NCBI GenBank assembly: GCA_025352065.1 | Contig: JANXUC010000073.1 | Span: 1 to 55,401, forward strand | Direction: 5' to 3' | DNA from: Acidobacteriaceae bacterium | GTDB lineage: Bacteria; Acidobacteriota; Terriglobia; Terriglobales; Acidobacteriaceae | Length of the DNA: 55,401 nt | Shown: one piece after another, positions 33,636 to 41,667 of the stretch | Layout: each line of letters starts with the position of its first letter | How positions within the stretch are numbered: position 1 is the first letter of the stretch | The notes under the pieces: generated by a model | What the model was told of the DNA's origin: nothing | Seen by the model: the letters and a program-made list of their open reading frames with translations, nothing else | Database searches by the model: none | Made by a program: the position numbers and the translations under genes

Positions 33636-36600
33636 TTACGGCAGCGGTAAAGTCACAGTTTGACCCGCTGCCACATCCACGTGAGAGATTGTCTGACCCG
33701 CATACGTTTCCGCAGTCGCGCTCGGCAGGCCTGTAACGGGCACCGTCGCCGCTTGTGCCGCCGTGATCATCACGCGCTGGTGCGGAATGAAGCTGGCCGT
33801 AACTCCCGCCGCGTTGTACTGCGCGCGGCTCGCCATCTTCGCTCCGATCGCATTCTCAGTGAGAGACAAAACCGGGAAGTTGACTAAGTTGCCATACTTG
33901 GTTGTCGTCGTATCGATCAGGTCGCCAAGGATACTGTGCGTTCCGTCGTAGGCGCGCAGGTTTGGCTGATGAAACATTTCCGGATCAATATCTCCCTTGA
34001 GCATATTGGCGACAAACGTGTCGCTGATGTTGTCGAGAATCTGGGTGTAGCTATAGGCCAGTTGCGGATAGATGCAGCCATACTCAGCTTGCCATCCATC
34101 CGGCGTGGAAACGTTGAAGAACAAATTATTTGGATGCCGCGGCAGCATCAGAATCGAAGGCTGGAACGGATTCGGAATTCCCGTATTTGGCGTTGGATTG
34201 TCGTAGCCTGCGCGCGACGTATCCGTTACCAAATAGCGAATACCATTATCGACAGCAGCTTGCAGGAAGTTAGGATTCAACAACCCGGAAATATCTGGTG
34301 TAACCATGTTGCGCTGGTCGAAGAAGGTAAGCCCGAGTGCCGCTGCCGCGTCGTTGTTTTGTGTGATCTCGGTCGTGGCCACCGCGTTGGAAACGCCGTC
34401 GAGGTTCCTGTGGTTGAACGTGTGATTGATCCACTTGAACGACGCCTGACTAGCTTGCGTCGCAGGCGTCAAGTCATCCGGCGTGTAGCTTCCGGGTTGC
34501 GCTCCAAAGCCGTTGTAGGCCATAGAAAGCACAAAATTGGAAGTCAAAGGTTGACCCTGCACTCCAGTCTGCCAGTTGATCAAAGACGACAAATCCGCTG
34601 CGTTCATGCGATAGGTCGCGCCCGTCGCATCCGGATTGGTTCCGCACGGGGTGCTTGGCAGCCAATCGGCGTCCTCAATAAAGTAGTCATCCACCTGCGG
34701 CGTCAAGTACGCATGGTGTTCGCCCAGGTACAAGCCTTGTGTAACCCAATTGATTAGGCCATGACTCAAGACAAGATCGTGAGTCAGGTATGGGTTGCTA
34801 TCAAAGGTCAGCGTCAATTGCTGATACGAACCCCACGGAGTGTTGTAGACGACTGCGAGTGCATTTCCCGAGGCATCAGTCAGCAAAGGCGTAGCTCCAC
34901 CCACGGCCGTCGATAAGTAGACGGTCGAGAAGTTAATTGTAAGTGGGTTCGCTGTGTTCGCGTATGGGAACACCGAGGAGGCAGCCGCAGTGTAGCTTGC
35001 CGGATAAGGAGTCGGAGGAACGGCCGGTATCGAGCCTGTAGGCGCACTTAGACCGAAGTCGGTGCCAGGGAATGCGAACCAGTTCAGGTGGCGAACCTGG
35101 AAGTCATGTTCATACTGATCCAGGTTTCCAATTCCGGTGATGCCGTAGCGATACCCTGCGATCGCGAAGATCACGCCCTGGAAGTTTCCGTGGCAACCAC
35201 TTGCCAGGTAGTCTTTCGTGATGGTCGCTCCAGGGGTGCCCATATCGAACACTGAGTACGGCGTGCCAAGGTAGTTGAGCGACTGCGTGATCGCCGGGAA
35301 GCCCGGCTCGGTCCCGCCACTCGTGACAACAAGGACCTTCATGTCGAGGACGCGCGCATCGCAGTCCACAAACCCGCCAGCAATACTGCTCATGGTTGCG
35401 GAACCGCTGATGGACCCGGCATTTGCCGTAAAGGTCGCCACGCCATCACCCGTGGCTGTGCCCAAACCATAACTATCCACGGTGGCGAAGGACGGGTTGC
35501 TGGAAGTCCAAAGCACGGACCGCGTCAAATCCTTCGTGCTGCCATCATTGAACATACCTAGAGCGGTGTATTGGCGATTGCTGCCCACGCCAACGAAGAC
35601 GAGCCCTGGCGACACAGCAATGGAAGTCAACGTTACTGGCTGGACGGTCAGCAGCGCCGAACCCGTCACTGACCCCAGAGTCGCAGTGATCGCTGTCTGC
35701 CCAGCGGATGCCGTCGCAGCTAGACCGGAAGCTCCGATCGAAGCTACGACCGGGTTGGAAGAGCTCCATGCTACCGAGGCGGTCAGGTTCTTCTGAGTCC
35801 CGTCGTTGTAGTTGCCTGTCGCAGTAAATTGCTGCGGCGTTCCTGCAATGACGGAAGGCGCTCCCGGAGTTACTACAATCGAAGTAAGCACGGGCACAAC
35901 CGTCGCGGTAGTTAACCCTGTCACGGATGTTGACCCGGTTGTCTGCTTGGCGGAAATCGTCGTAGCTCCCACCGTCACCGCAGTCAGCAAACCCTTCGTT
36001 CCCGAGGCATTGCTGATCGTAGCGACAGCGGTGGCGGAAGAGGTCCAAGTTGCGCTAGCCGTCAGATTTTGTGTTGTGTTGTTGTTGTAGGAGCCGATTG
36101 CCTGAAATTGCTGACTCGTCCCAAGCGAGATGGAACTTGCGGCAGGAATAACCGAAATCGACAGAAGTTTTATGGCCAGCCCTGAGCCGGTTAGCTTCAG
36201 TATCTGCGTGGTAGGATTCGCGCTATCTGTGATCGTAACCTGCCCATTTCTGGTGCCTACCGCCGAAGGCGTGAAGGTTACAGTCAAAGAGCAGTTACCT
36301 TTCGCCGGAACCTGCGAGCCACATCCGCTTAGCACGGAGTAATCGACACTAGAAGAAACAACGCTTGAGATATTCAGCGGCACAGCCAGGTTATTCGTCA
36401 GCGTGATAGCTTTTGGCGCGCTCGGCACACCAACCACAATACTGCCGAAGGAAAGAGCTGTAGCCGAGAGAAAGACCTGCGGAACTCCTGATCCTTTCAA
36501 AGCGACGCTCTGGGTTCCAGTGCCAGCGTTATCTGTGATGACCAAGCTTCCGGTACGCGCTCCGGTAACCGTCGGCGTAAAGGTTACCAGGATCGTGCAC

Positions 36601-36857
36601 TTGGCATTCTTGGCCAACGACGCCGGACAGTTATTGGTCTGCGCGAAGTCGCCCGTCACCGAAATGCCAGTAATGTTCAACGCAACCGCACTGGTGTTAG
36701 TCAGCGTGACCGTTTTTGAGGTAGACGTCGTGTTGATGGACAGATTCCCGAACGAAAGAGTAGTCGGGGTAAGAGCGGCAGTCTGCGCCTGACCGGCAGC
36801 AGAAAAAATTGCAGAGGCAAGGATCGCAAGAGCGATTGAAAGAACACGGGTAGGCAT
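33636..36857 (-). CDS. Large secreted protein: HYDIN-like and BIG2-like domains plus a CE18-like deacetylase region
   Basis: A 1073-residue exoprotein. The signal peptide is VLSIALAILASAIFSAAGQA. Two ASPM-SPD2-Hydin-type domains follow (about 30-220; repeated LSFGxxxxxT and TFTPxxxGxRxG blocks), then three BIG2-like Ig domains (about 222-490). The C-terminal half (about 500-1073) has HHAYLTPQVDDYFIED, KWINHTFNHRNLDG, VTPDISGLLNPNFLQAAVDN and ILMLPRHPNN, resembling NodB-fold polysaccharide deacetylases of the CE18/Agd3 kind (VDD and HxxxH metal-site-like residues). The start is fixed by AAGGAG 6 nt before ATG 36857. Likely a cell-surface or matrix-glycan enzyme; the enzyme assignment is inference. 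Confidence 0.75.
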   Translation of the reverse strand: MPTRVLSIALAILASAIFSAAGQAQTAALTPTTLSFGNLSINTTSTSKTVTLTNTSAVALNITGISVTGDFAQTNNCPASLAKNAKCTILVTFTPTVTGARTGSLVITDNAGTGTQSVALKGSGVPQVFLSATALSFGSIVVGVPSAPKAITLTNNLAVPLNISSVVSSSVDYSVLSGCGSQVPAKGNCSLTVTFTPSAVGTRNGQVTITDSANPTTQILKLTGSGLAIKLLSISVIPAASSISLGTSQQFQAIGSYNNNTTQNLTASATWTSSATAVATISNASGTKGLLTAVTVGATTISAKQTTGSTSVTGLTTATVVPVLTSIVVTPGAPSVIAGTPQQFTATGNYNDGTQKNLTASVAWSSSNPVVASIGASGLAATASAGQTAITATLGSVTGSALLTVQPVTLTSIAVSPGLVFVGVGSNRQYTALGMFNDGSTKDLTRSVLWTSSNPSFATVDSYGLGTATGDGVATFTANAGSISGSATMSSIAGGFVDCDARVLDMKVLVVTSGGTEPGFPAITQSLNYLGTPYSVFDMGTPGATITKDYLASGCHGNFQGVIFAIAGYRYGITGIGNLDQYEHDFQVRHLNWFAFPGTDFGLSAPTGSIPAVPPTPYPASYTAAASSVFPYANTANPLTINFSTVYLSTAVGGATPLLTDASGNALAVVYNTPWGSYQQLTLTFDSNPYLTHDLVLSHGLINWVTQGLYLGEHHAYLTPQVDDYFIEDADWLPSTPCGTNPDATGATYRMNAADLSSLINWQTGVQGQPLTSNFVLSMAYNGFGAQPGSYTPDDLTPATQASQASFKWINHTFNHRNLDGVSNAVATTEITQNNDAAAALGLTFFDQRNMVTPDISGLLNPNFLQAAVDNGIRYLVTDTSRAGYDNPTPNTGIPNPFQPSILMLPRHPNNLFFNVSTPDGWQAEYGCIYPQLAYSYTQILDNISDTFVANMLKGDIDPEMFHQPNLRAYDGTHSILGDLIDTTTTKYGNLVNFPVLSLTENAIGAKMASRAQYNAAGVTASFIPHQRVMITAAQAATVPVTGLPSATAETYAGQTISHVDVAAGQTVTLPLP

Positions 36858-36996
36858 CAAGCACTCCTTGGGCAAAAAAGTGAGGTTTTACGCGCGGCAG
36901 TCCGGGGGGAGGACTTACAATTGCGATTATAACGGTACAGGTTAAACGCAACCGTTGCAATGGCCCAGTCTGCTAGGGGGGGGGAATCAGCCAAGC

Positions 36997-37021
36997 AAAA
37001 AGGCCTCTCTTTCGAGAGGCC
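36997..37021 (-). terminator. Rho-independent terminator of the OmpA-like gene
   Basis: On the minus strand: GGCCTCTC, loop GAAA, GAGAGGCC, then TTTTT. An 8-bp stem with a GNRA tetraloop about 70 nt after the stop at 37092. One of the clearest terminators in the window. Confidence 0.9.
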
Positions 37022-37091
37022 CTTCCTTGGACGGGGAGGATTGTCCGAGCGACAACGCCGACGTACTTCGCCGGAATCCTTTTAATTCAAA

Positions 37092-37922
37092 CTACTTGGC
37101 TTGCGTGCCATCCGCCGGAGCGGTGGTGGACGCCATCTGGTCGAGGTTATTCTTCAGCATGCTGACTTCGACGCGTCCGCCATTGATGCGAACCGTCTTG
37201 CCATCGGCATCCGTCTTCGGAGCGTTGCCCATACCGACCACGAAGATCCGATAGACAGGAATCTCATGGCTCAGGACTAGGTAACGAACCACGGCATCGG
37301 CCATCTTCTGCGAATTGCCGATCGCAGTCTGTCCCTTACCGGACGAAAAGCCTTGCACTTCAACCACATAGCCGCGCTGATTCTTCAGCGTGGTGGCCAT
37401 GCCGTCGAGCGCTTCCTTGGCATTCTTGCTCAGAACGTTCTGCCCCGGGCGGAAGAGGATCTCAGCCTGGTTGATGGCGTGATACTGGTCAATGTTGCCA
37501 ACCGCGGTTTCGACGCCCGTCAAGCGGGTGTTGGCCTGCTGCGCGGTGGTCTGAGCGGCATTGGCGCGGTTGCCCGCGTCGATGGCATGCTGATCGGCTT
37601 CACTGGCGCGATCCGCAGCCAGCTTGATGCCAGATTGGGCGCGACCGTCAACGTCCTTGATCGAACGAGTGTTGGTGGCGGTCAGCTCATCCAATTCGTT
37701 CAGGCGGCCCGCAACTGGCGTCAGTTGACGCTGCACATACTTTTTGCGAGCAAAGGGGTTCACGCGTCCCCAGAAGCCTTCCTTGGTTTCGATGGTCAAA
37801 GGCTGCTTGCCAGTCGCGGTGGCGGCTGCAGGGGCTGCTGGGGCGGTTGTAGGGGCGGTCTGCGCCAAGGCTGGCAAGGTGAACAGGCTGGCGAGCAGGA
37901 TAGATGCGATACGATTCTTCAT
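37092..37922 (-). CDS. OmpA-family outer-membrane/peptidoglycan-associated protein
   Basis: A 276-residue exported protein. The signal peptide (IASILLASLFTLPALAQ) is followed by an Ala/Thr/Pro linker. A coiled-coil-like region rich in Ala/Asp/Asn comes next (about 75-150; RASEADQHAIDAGNRANAAQ), then an OmpA C-terminal-like domain (about 155-255): ILFRPGQNVLSKNAKEALDG, GYVVEVQGFSSGKG, and SQKMADAVVRYLV. The usual Asp of the OmpA signature is substituted (VQGFSS where GHTDxxG is typical), so peptidoglycan binding may be altered. GGAGGA lies 9 nt before the ATG. It has its own terminator and an upstream palindrome that may be an operator. Confidence 0.82.
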   Translation of the reverse strand: MKNRIASILLASLFTLPALAQTAPTTAPAAPAAATATGKQPLTIETKEGFWGRVNPFARKKYVQRQLTPVAGRLNELDELTATNTRSIKDVDGRAQSGIKLAADRASEADQHAIDAGNRANAAQTTAQQANTRLTGVETAVGNIDQYHAINQAEILFRPGQNVLSKNAKEALDGMATTLKNQRGYVVEVQGFSSGKGQTAIGNSQKMADAVVRYLVLSHEIPVYRIFVVGMGNAPKTDADGKTVRINGGRVEVSMLKNNLDQMASTTAPADGTQAK

Positions 37923-38031
37923 GGTTAAATTTCCTCCGAGAGGCGGGCGGCGCTTACGCCTCCCGCAAAAGCCTTCTAAGGCTATGAATTAGTGACTTAT
38001 TAGCTTGCGGACGGAATTGCTATCGCCGTCC

Positions 38032-38055
38032 TCACATGAGATTAATATCATGTGA
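38032..38055. promoter_or_regulatory. Candidate operator, TCACATGA-N8-TCATGTGA
   Basis: A perfect 8-bp inverted repeat with an AT-rich 8-nt spacer, with spacing typical of a dimeric helix-turn-helix regulator site. No regulator gene is adjacent, so the binding protein is unknown. Confidence 0.45.
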
Positions 38056-38187
38056 CATGCCAAACTCAGTTTGAGACGGGCGTCTGTAACCGCTTAGTTT
38101 TCAACAGGATTCTATCGCGCCAGAGCGGTTTTTCCCAGCGAAAAGTTGTGCGCACGGTAAATTTGGCGATTCTGATATAAAAACTAC

Positions 38188-38252
38188 GACCCTTCGGGTG
38201 GGCCGTTATGCCAGCGCTATCTGGCGGGCAGGCAATGAGTTAGTGCCTCGTT
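38188..38252 (+). ncRNA. Candidate structured 5' leader of the arginase-like gene
   Basis: Three consecutive hairpins: ACCC-TTC-GGGT (38189-38199), GCCAG-CGCTAT-CTGGC (38210-38225) and AGGCA-ATGAGTTAG-TGCCT (38230-38248). The last is followed by CGTTTT, and the ATG comes 32 nt later. The arrangement suggests an attenuator or riboswitch-like leader, but it matches no class I can name. The loops do not show guanidine-II motifs. Confidence 0.35.
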
Positions 38253-38284
38253 TTGGGTGTGTTCGCCGACAAGTTTGAGTACTT

Positions 38285-39166
38285 ATGCATATTCATGTGA
38301 TTTGCGTGCCTTATCAACTGGATGTGGCTCGCTGGGCTTACGCGCTGGGGCCACAAGCGTTCCTGGACCAAGGCTTGGGTTCCGTGTGCGAAAAAGCAGG
38401 TCACCGGATGGCTAAGACTACATATGTAGAGTTACCTCGAAAAGAGCGCACGCGGGACACAGTAACGAACTTGGGAAACATCGCTCGGAGGACTTCGCAG
38501 GCTGTGGTTGAAGCGGTGCAAGCGGACGGCAATTTGGCAATTGTGCTGGAGGGGGACTGCTCGCACGCCGTCGGAGCGATTGGCGGGCTGGCTTCGGAGA
38601 CCTTTGGCGCTCCCGGGGTAATCTGGTTTGATGCGCATGGCGACCTGCATACTTACGCCACCACTGGAACAGGGTACGTTGGCGGCATGCCATTTGCGGT
38701 TGCTCTAGGATGGGACTTGGAAGATTGGTGGCGCGCCGCTGGGCTCATTACGCCGGTGCGCCCGGAGGCGGCGGCGTTGATTGGAGCCAGCGATCTTGAT
38801 CCGGAAGAAATTGCGGCTTTGGAAGCGCATCCGATTGCTCGGCTGGATGCCGCCCAGCTGGCAAAAAAGCCAAGCCAGGTAGCCGAATTGTTGGCAGTGC
38901 GGGCGCAGGAGGCCGAGTCCTGGTACTTGCATCTGGACGTTGACGTTGCCGGTCCAGCGGAAGTTCCGGGTGGACTGACGCCGACTCCGAATGCACCGAG
39001 TCGTGATGTTTTGCGGGCAGCCATTCGGGCAGCCTCGGGTGCGGTTAACGTGAGGGCAGTGTCTCTGGCAACTTATAATCCGTCGAGCGACCCTGATGGC
39101 CGTGGCGCACGGTTTGGACTGGACATGTTGGGCGCGATGCTGGCTGGGATTGGGGAACGGAGGTAA
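38285..39166 (+). CDS. Arginase/ureohydrolase-fold protein with a substituted metal ligand
   Basis: A 293-residue member of the arginase-agmatinase-formiminoglutamase superfamily, whose enzymes use a binuclear metal site to hydrolyse guanidino or amidino groups. Ligand motifs: WFDAHGDLHT near 115-124 (Asp, His, Asp present) and LHLDVDVAGP near 216-225 (the two Asp present). The N-terminal GGDHS motif reads EGDCSHA, so the usual metal-binding His is Cys. GTGYVGGMPFAVALG follows. Substrate is unknown; a redox- or metal-tuned ureohydrolase is possible. It has a structured leader upstream and no arginine-pathway neighbours. Confidence 0.82.
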   Translation: MHIHVICVPYQLDVARWAYALGPQAFLDQGLGSVCEKAGHRMAKTTYVELPRKERTRDTVTNLGNIARRTSQAVVEAVQADGNLAIVLEGDCSHAVGAIGGLASETFGAPGVIWFDAHGDLHTYATTGTGYVGGMPFAVALGWDLEDWWRAAGLITPVRPEAAALIGASDLDPEEIAALEAHPIARLDAAQLAKKPSQVAELLAVRAQEAESWYLHLDVDVAGPAEVPGGLTPTPNAPSRDVLRAAIRAASGAVNVRAVSLATYNPSSDPDGRGARFGLDMLGAMLAGIGERR

Positions 39167-39169
39167 CTC

Positions 39170-39260
39170 TGCAGTGTCCGCGCCACATTGAGGGCATGCG
39201 CCCCTGCCTGCGTGGGCGGGACGCCCCCGCGACTGCCAGCGGGACGCCAGCGCTACAAGA
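39170..39260. repeat. GC-rich palindromic intergenic segment
   Basis: Between the arginase-like and sorbosone-dehydrogenase-like genes: GGGCATGCGCCC, GGGCGGGACGCCC and AGCGGGACGCCAGCGCT follow one another. They look like degenerate members of the GC-rich palindrome families. No gene. Confidence 0.5.
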
Positions 39261-39306
39261 TCAGACTCACATGACAACTTCGAGAGACCTGCGGTAGCCT
39301 TTCAGT

Positions 39307-40419
39307 ATGACTACACGCTTCCCAGCAATTCTCCCCCTTCTCCTCTTGCTTACTTCCTGCGCTCACGCTGAAAAGCTGGATCAGGAGCGGCTTAAATTGC
39401 CGCCGGGATTCCACATCAGCGTGTTCGGCAAGACGACTGAGCCGCGCATGATGGTGTTCAGCCCGGGCGGCGTGCTGCTGGTCTCGGACACGCACGACGA
39501 TAAGGTGCTTGCGCTTCCTGATCCGAAACATACTGGCACGGCCGAGCGAGTCGTCACTGTGGCGGAGGGGTTGCGCCAGCCGCATGGACTCGCATTCCAC
39601 AACGGCAAGCTCTATGTTGCGGAAACGCATCAGGTGCAACGCTTTGACTGGGATGAAGCCACGCTAAAGGCTTCTAACGGCAAAGTATTGGCGCAACTTC
39701 CCACTGGAGGGGGTCACTCGACGCGAACCATCGTATTCCATAACGGCAAGATGTACGTCTCGGCCGGATCGAGCTGTAACATTTGCGACGAGAAAGATCC
39801 TCGGCGCGCTACAGTTCTCGAATTCAACGACGACGGTACGGGGCAGAAAATATTTGCCAGCGGCGTGCGCAACACCGTTGGTTTGGCCGTGAATCCGAAA
39901 ACGAATACCATCTGGGGCACCAATAACGAACGCGACAACCTGGGCGACGACTTGCCGCCGGAAAAGATTAACGACCTGGGAAGTGGCGGCGATTTTGGCT
40001 GGCCAGCTTGTTATGGAAGCCGCATCCCTGACCCCGCAGGGTTGGGTGGTGGAGCAAAACGTTGCCCCAATACGATTCCTCCGAAGGTGCAGATTCAGGC
40101 GCATTCCGCGCCGCTGGGGCTCGCGTTCTATGAAGGGAACATGTTTCCGGCGGAATACAAAGGCGACTTGTTTGTCGCTCTGCATGGTTCCTGGGACCGG
40201 CATATCCCGACGGGATACAAAATCATTCGTGTTCGCATCGACGACAAGGGTGAACCTAAGGGCGTGGAAGACTTCATCACAGGCTGGCTGCGTCCGGGTG
40301 AAACGAAGCATGGTGTATGGATGGGACGTCCTGTGGGAATTGTGTTTGGAGGGGACGGGTCGATGTACATCAGCGACGATTCGGGCGGGCTGATCTACAG
40401 AGTGACGTGGAGCAAGTAG
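39307..40419 (+). CDS. Sorbosone dehydrogenase-like (PQQ-type sugar dehydrogenase) beta-propeller protein
   Basis: A 370-residue exported protein. Its signal sequence FPAILPLLLLLTSC ends in a lipobox-like LTSC, so it may be a lipoprotein. The propeller shows repeated blocks: KLPPGFHISVFGKTTEPRMM, GVLLVSDTHDDKVLAL, GLRQPHGLAFHNGKLYVAET, GGGHSTRTIVFHNGKMYVSA, FASGVRNTVGLAVNPKT, TNNERDNLGDDLPPEKIN and LFVALHGSWDRHIPTGYKI. This is the usual pattern of the GSDH/L-sorbosone dehydrogenase family, which oxidises sugars or related alcohols with PQQ. Cofactor and substrate are not proven by the sequence. It stands alone. Confidence 0.85.
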   Translation: MTTRFPAILPLLLLLTSCAHAEKLDQERLKLPPGFHISVFGKTTEPRMMVFSPGGVLLVSDTHDDKVLALPDPKHTGTAERVVTVAEGLRQPHGLAFHNGKLYVAETHQVQRFDWDEATLKASNGKVLAQLPTGGGHSTRTIVFHNGKMYVSAGSSCNICDEKDPRRATVLEFNDDGTGQKIFASGVRNTVGLAVNPKTNTIWGTNNERDNLGDDLPPEKINDLGSGGDFGWPACYGSRIPDPAGLGGGAKRCPNTIPPKVQIQAHSAPLGLAFYEGNMFPAEYKGDLFVALHGSWDRHIPTGYKIIRVRIDDKGEPKGVEDFITGWLRPGETKHGVWMGRPVGIVFGGDGSMYISDDSGGLIYRVTWSK

Positions 40420-40422
40420 AGC

Positions 40423-40442
40423 GGCGGGCAGGAATGCTCGCC
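40423..40442. repeat. GGCGAGCA-type palindrome, inverted copy
   Basis: GGCGGGCA, loop GGAA, TGCTCGCC, then CTACAC. Inverse orientation of the element at 12472-12491 with one G-T arm mismatch. It lies between convergent genes. Confidence 0.65.
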
Positions 40443-40462
40443 CTACACGGTCAGATGCGCGA

Positions 40463-41572
40463 CTAACAAAATCTCTTGTGCTGTTCCAGAATAAAGTTGT
40501 CGGTCATGCCAGCGATGTAATCGCAGAGGACGCGCGGCAGCGGTTCCTGCTGAGATTTTTCACGGTAGGCCGAAGGTAAATCACCGGGCCTCCGCATCCA
40601 GTGCGCGAAAAGGTCACGGATAACGCGCTCGGCTTCCTCTTTTTCTGGCTCCAAAGCTTTGCTGAAATAAAGATTCGTGTGCAGGAACTCCTTGCAGGCG
40701 AGGCGGTCGACGTCGATTCCTTTGGGAAAGCCCACTAAACGTTCAGGGTGGCGCCGCACATCGTCCACGCTTTGAATGCTGGTCTGCTTGATGTTGAAGG
40801 TCGTGCCCTCAATTAATCCAGTGACGAAGCGGTTGAGGACAAGTTTGAGCGCTTCATTGAATTTAAGTTTTTCCGGGGCGTCGGGATATTTGAGTTGGAC
40901 CTCGCGGAAGAACGCTTCGAAGACTGGAAGGCTCGCGCGAATCATGGGAAGCGTGATGAGGTGCGCTTCGAATCCGTCGTCGAGGTCGGCGGTGTTGTAG
41001 GCGATTTCGTCGGCCAGGTCGATGAGTTGCGCTTCGAGCGGCGGGCGTTGGTCCAGGAGATACTCGGCCAGTTCGGGGTGCTCGTTAATGGAATAGTCGT
41101 GCGAGTGTTTGATAATGCCTTCGCGGATCTCGAACGTCAGGTTCAGCCCGCGGAACGCTGCATACCGCATTTCGAAATCCTCAACGATGCGCAGCGCGTG
41201 CAGGTTGTGATCGAAGAAATGTCCGTGTTCGCGCATGGCGCCGTCGAGCGCGCGTTCTCCGGCATGGCCGAAAGGCGGATGGCCGACATCGTGGACCAGG
41301 GCGAGTGCTTCTACCAAATCCACATTCAGGCCGAGCTGGCCCGCGATGGTTCGCGCAATCTGCGTGACTTCAATGGTGTGGGTGAGGCGGTTGCGGAAGT
41401 GGTCGGAGTAGCGGCGAGAGAAAACCTGCGTCTTGGCTTCCAGACGGCGAAAGGCGCGGGCATGGACTACGCGGTCGCGGTCGCGTTGATAGTCGTTGCG
41501 GTAAGGATGCGGAGCCTCGGGGTGACGGCGTCCTTGAGAAGTTTCGACGCGCACGGCGTAGGGGGCGAGCAT
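40463..41572 (-). CDS. Deoxyguanosinetriphosphate triphosphohydrolase-like HD protein
   Basis: A 369-residue dNTP triphosphohydrolase of the dGTPase-like type 2 group. It shows the N-terminal RNDYQRDRDRVVHARAFRRL block and the HD motif: HTIEVTQIARTIA, then LALVHDVGHPPFGHAGERAL near 105-124, and LADEIAYNTADLDDGFEAHL carrying the last metal Asp. It degrades dNTPs and so balances the nucleotide pool; the deoxynucleoside kinase in this window acts in the opposite direction. Cytoplasmic. Divergent from the toxin-antitoxin pair. Confidence 0.92.
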   Translation of the reverse strand: MLAPYAVRVETSQGRRHPEAPHPYRNDYQRDRDRVVHARAFRRLEAKTQVFSRRYSDHFRNRLTHTIEVTQIARTIAGQLGLNVDLVEALALVHDVGHPPFGHAGERALDGAMREHGHFFDHNLHALRIVEDFEMRYAAFRGLNLTFEIREGIIKHSHDYSINEHPELAEYLLDQRPPLEAQLIDLADEIAYNTADLDDGFEAHLITLPMIRASLPVFEAFFREVQLKYPDAPEKLKFNEALKLVLNRFVTGLIEGTTFNIKQTSIQSVDDVRRHPERLVGFPKGIDVDRLACKEFLHTNLYFSKALEPEKEEAERVIRDLFAHWMRRPGDLPSAYREKSQQEPLPRVLCDYIAGMTDNFILEQHKRFC

Positions 41573-41615
41573 GGGGAGAGTTTAGCAGTTCAGCTCAGAA
41601 GCTGCGGGCGTCGGA

Positions 41616-41667
41616 TTGACGGAAGTACGCCATTAGCGTATAGTTTGGTTTGTACGCTATTAGCGTA
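41616..41667 (+). promoter_or_regulatory. Promoter and twin operators of the higBA-type operon
   Basis: A -35 box TTGACG (41616-41621) and -10 box TATAGT (41639-41644) are separated by 17 nt. Two 15-bp palindromes, TACGCCATTAGCGTA (41626-41640) and TACGCTATTAGCGTA (41653-41667), differ at one central base and lie 27 bp apart centre to centre. The first fills the -35/-10 spacer and the second covers the start of transcription. Binding of the antitoxin would block RNA polymerase, as known for HigA-type autoregulation. Confidence 0.85.

Larger units (their letters stand above)
37923..38284. promoter_or_regulatory. Divergent regulatory region between the OmpA-like and arginase-like genes
   Basis: A 362-nt gap with two structured parts: an inverted repeat TCACATGA-N8-TCATGTGA (38032-38055), a candidate operator about 110 nt upstream of the OmpA-like start; and a series of hairpins directly upstream of the arginase-like gene (38188-38252). 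AT-rich GATATAAAA at 38174-38182 could be the -10 box for the latter. Confidence 0.5.

Noticed and set aside
33936-34757. 273-residue reading frame antisense to the large exoprotein
   Set aside because: Shadow frame within clearly coding DNA of the opposite strand.
38188-38252. Guanidine riboswitch upstream of the arginase-like gene
   Set aside because: Hairpin loops do not carry the ACGR motif of guanidine-II, nor can I find the conserved blocks of ykkC; only an unclassified structured leader is claimed.
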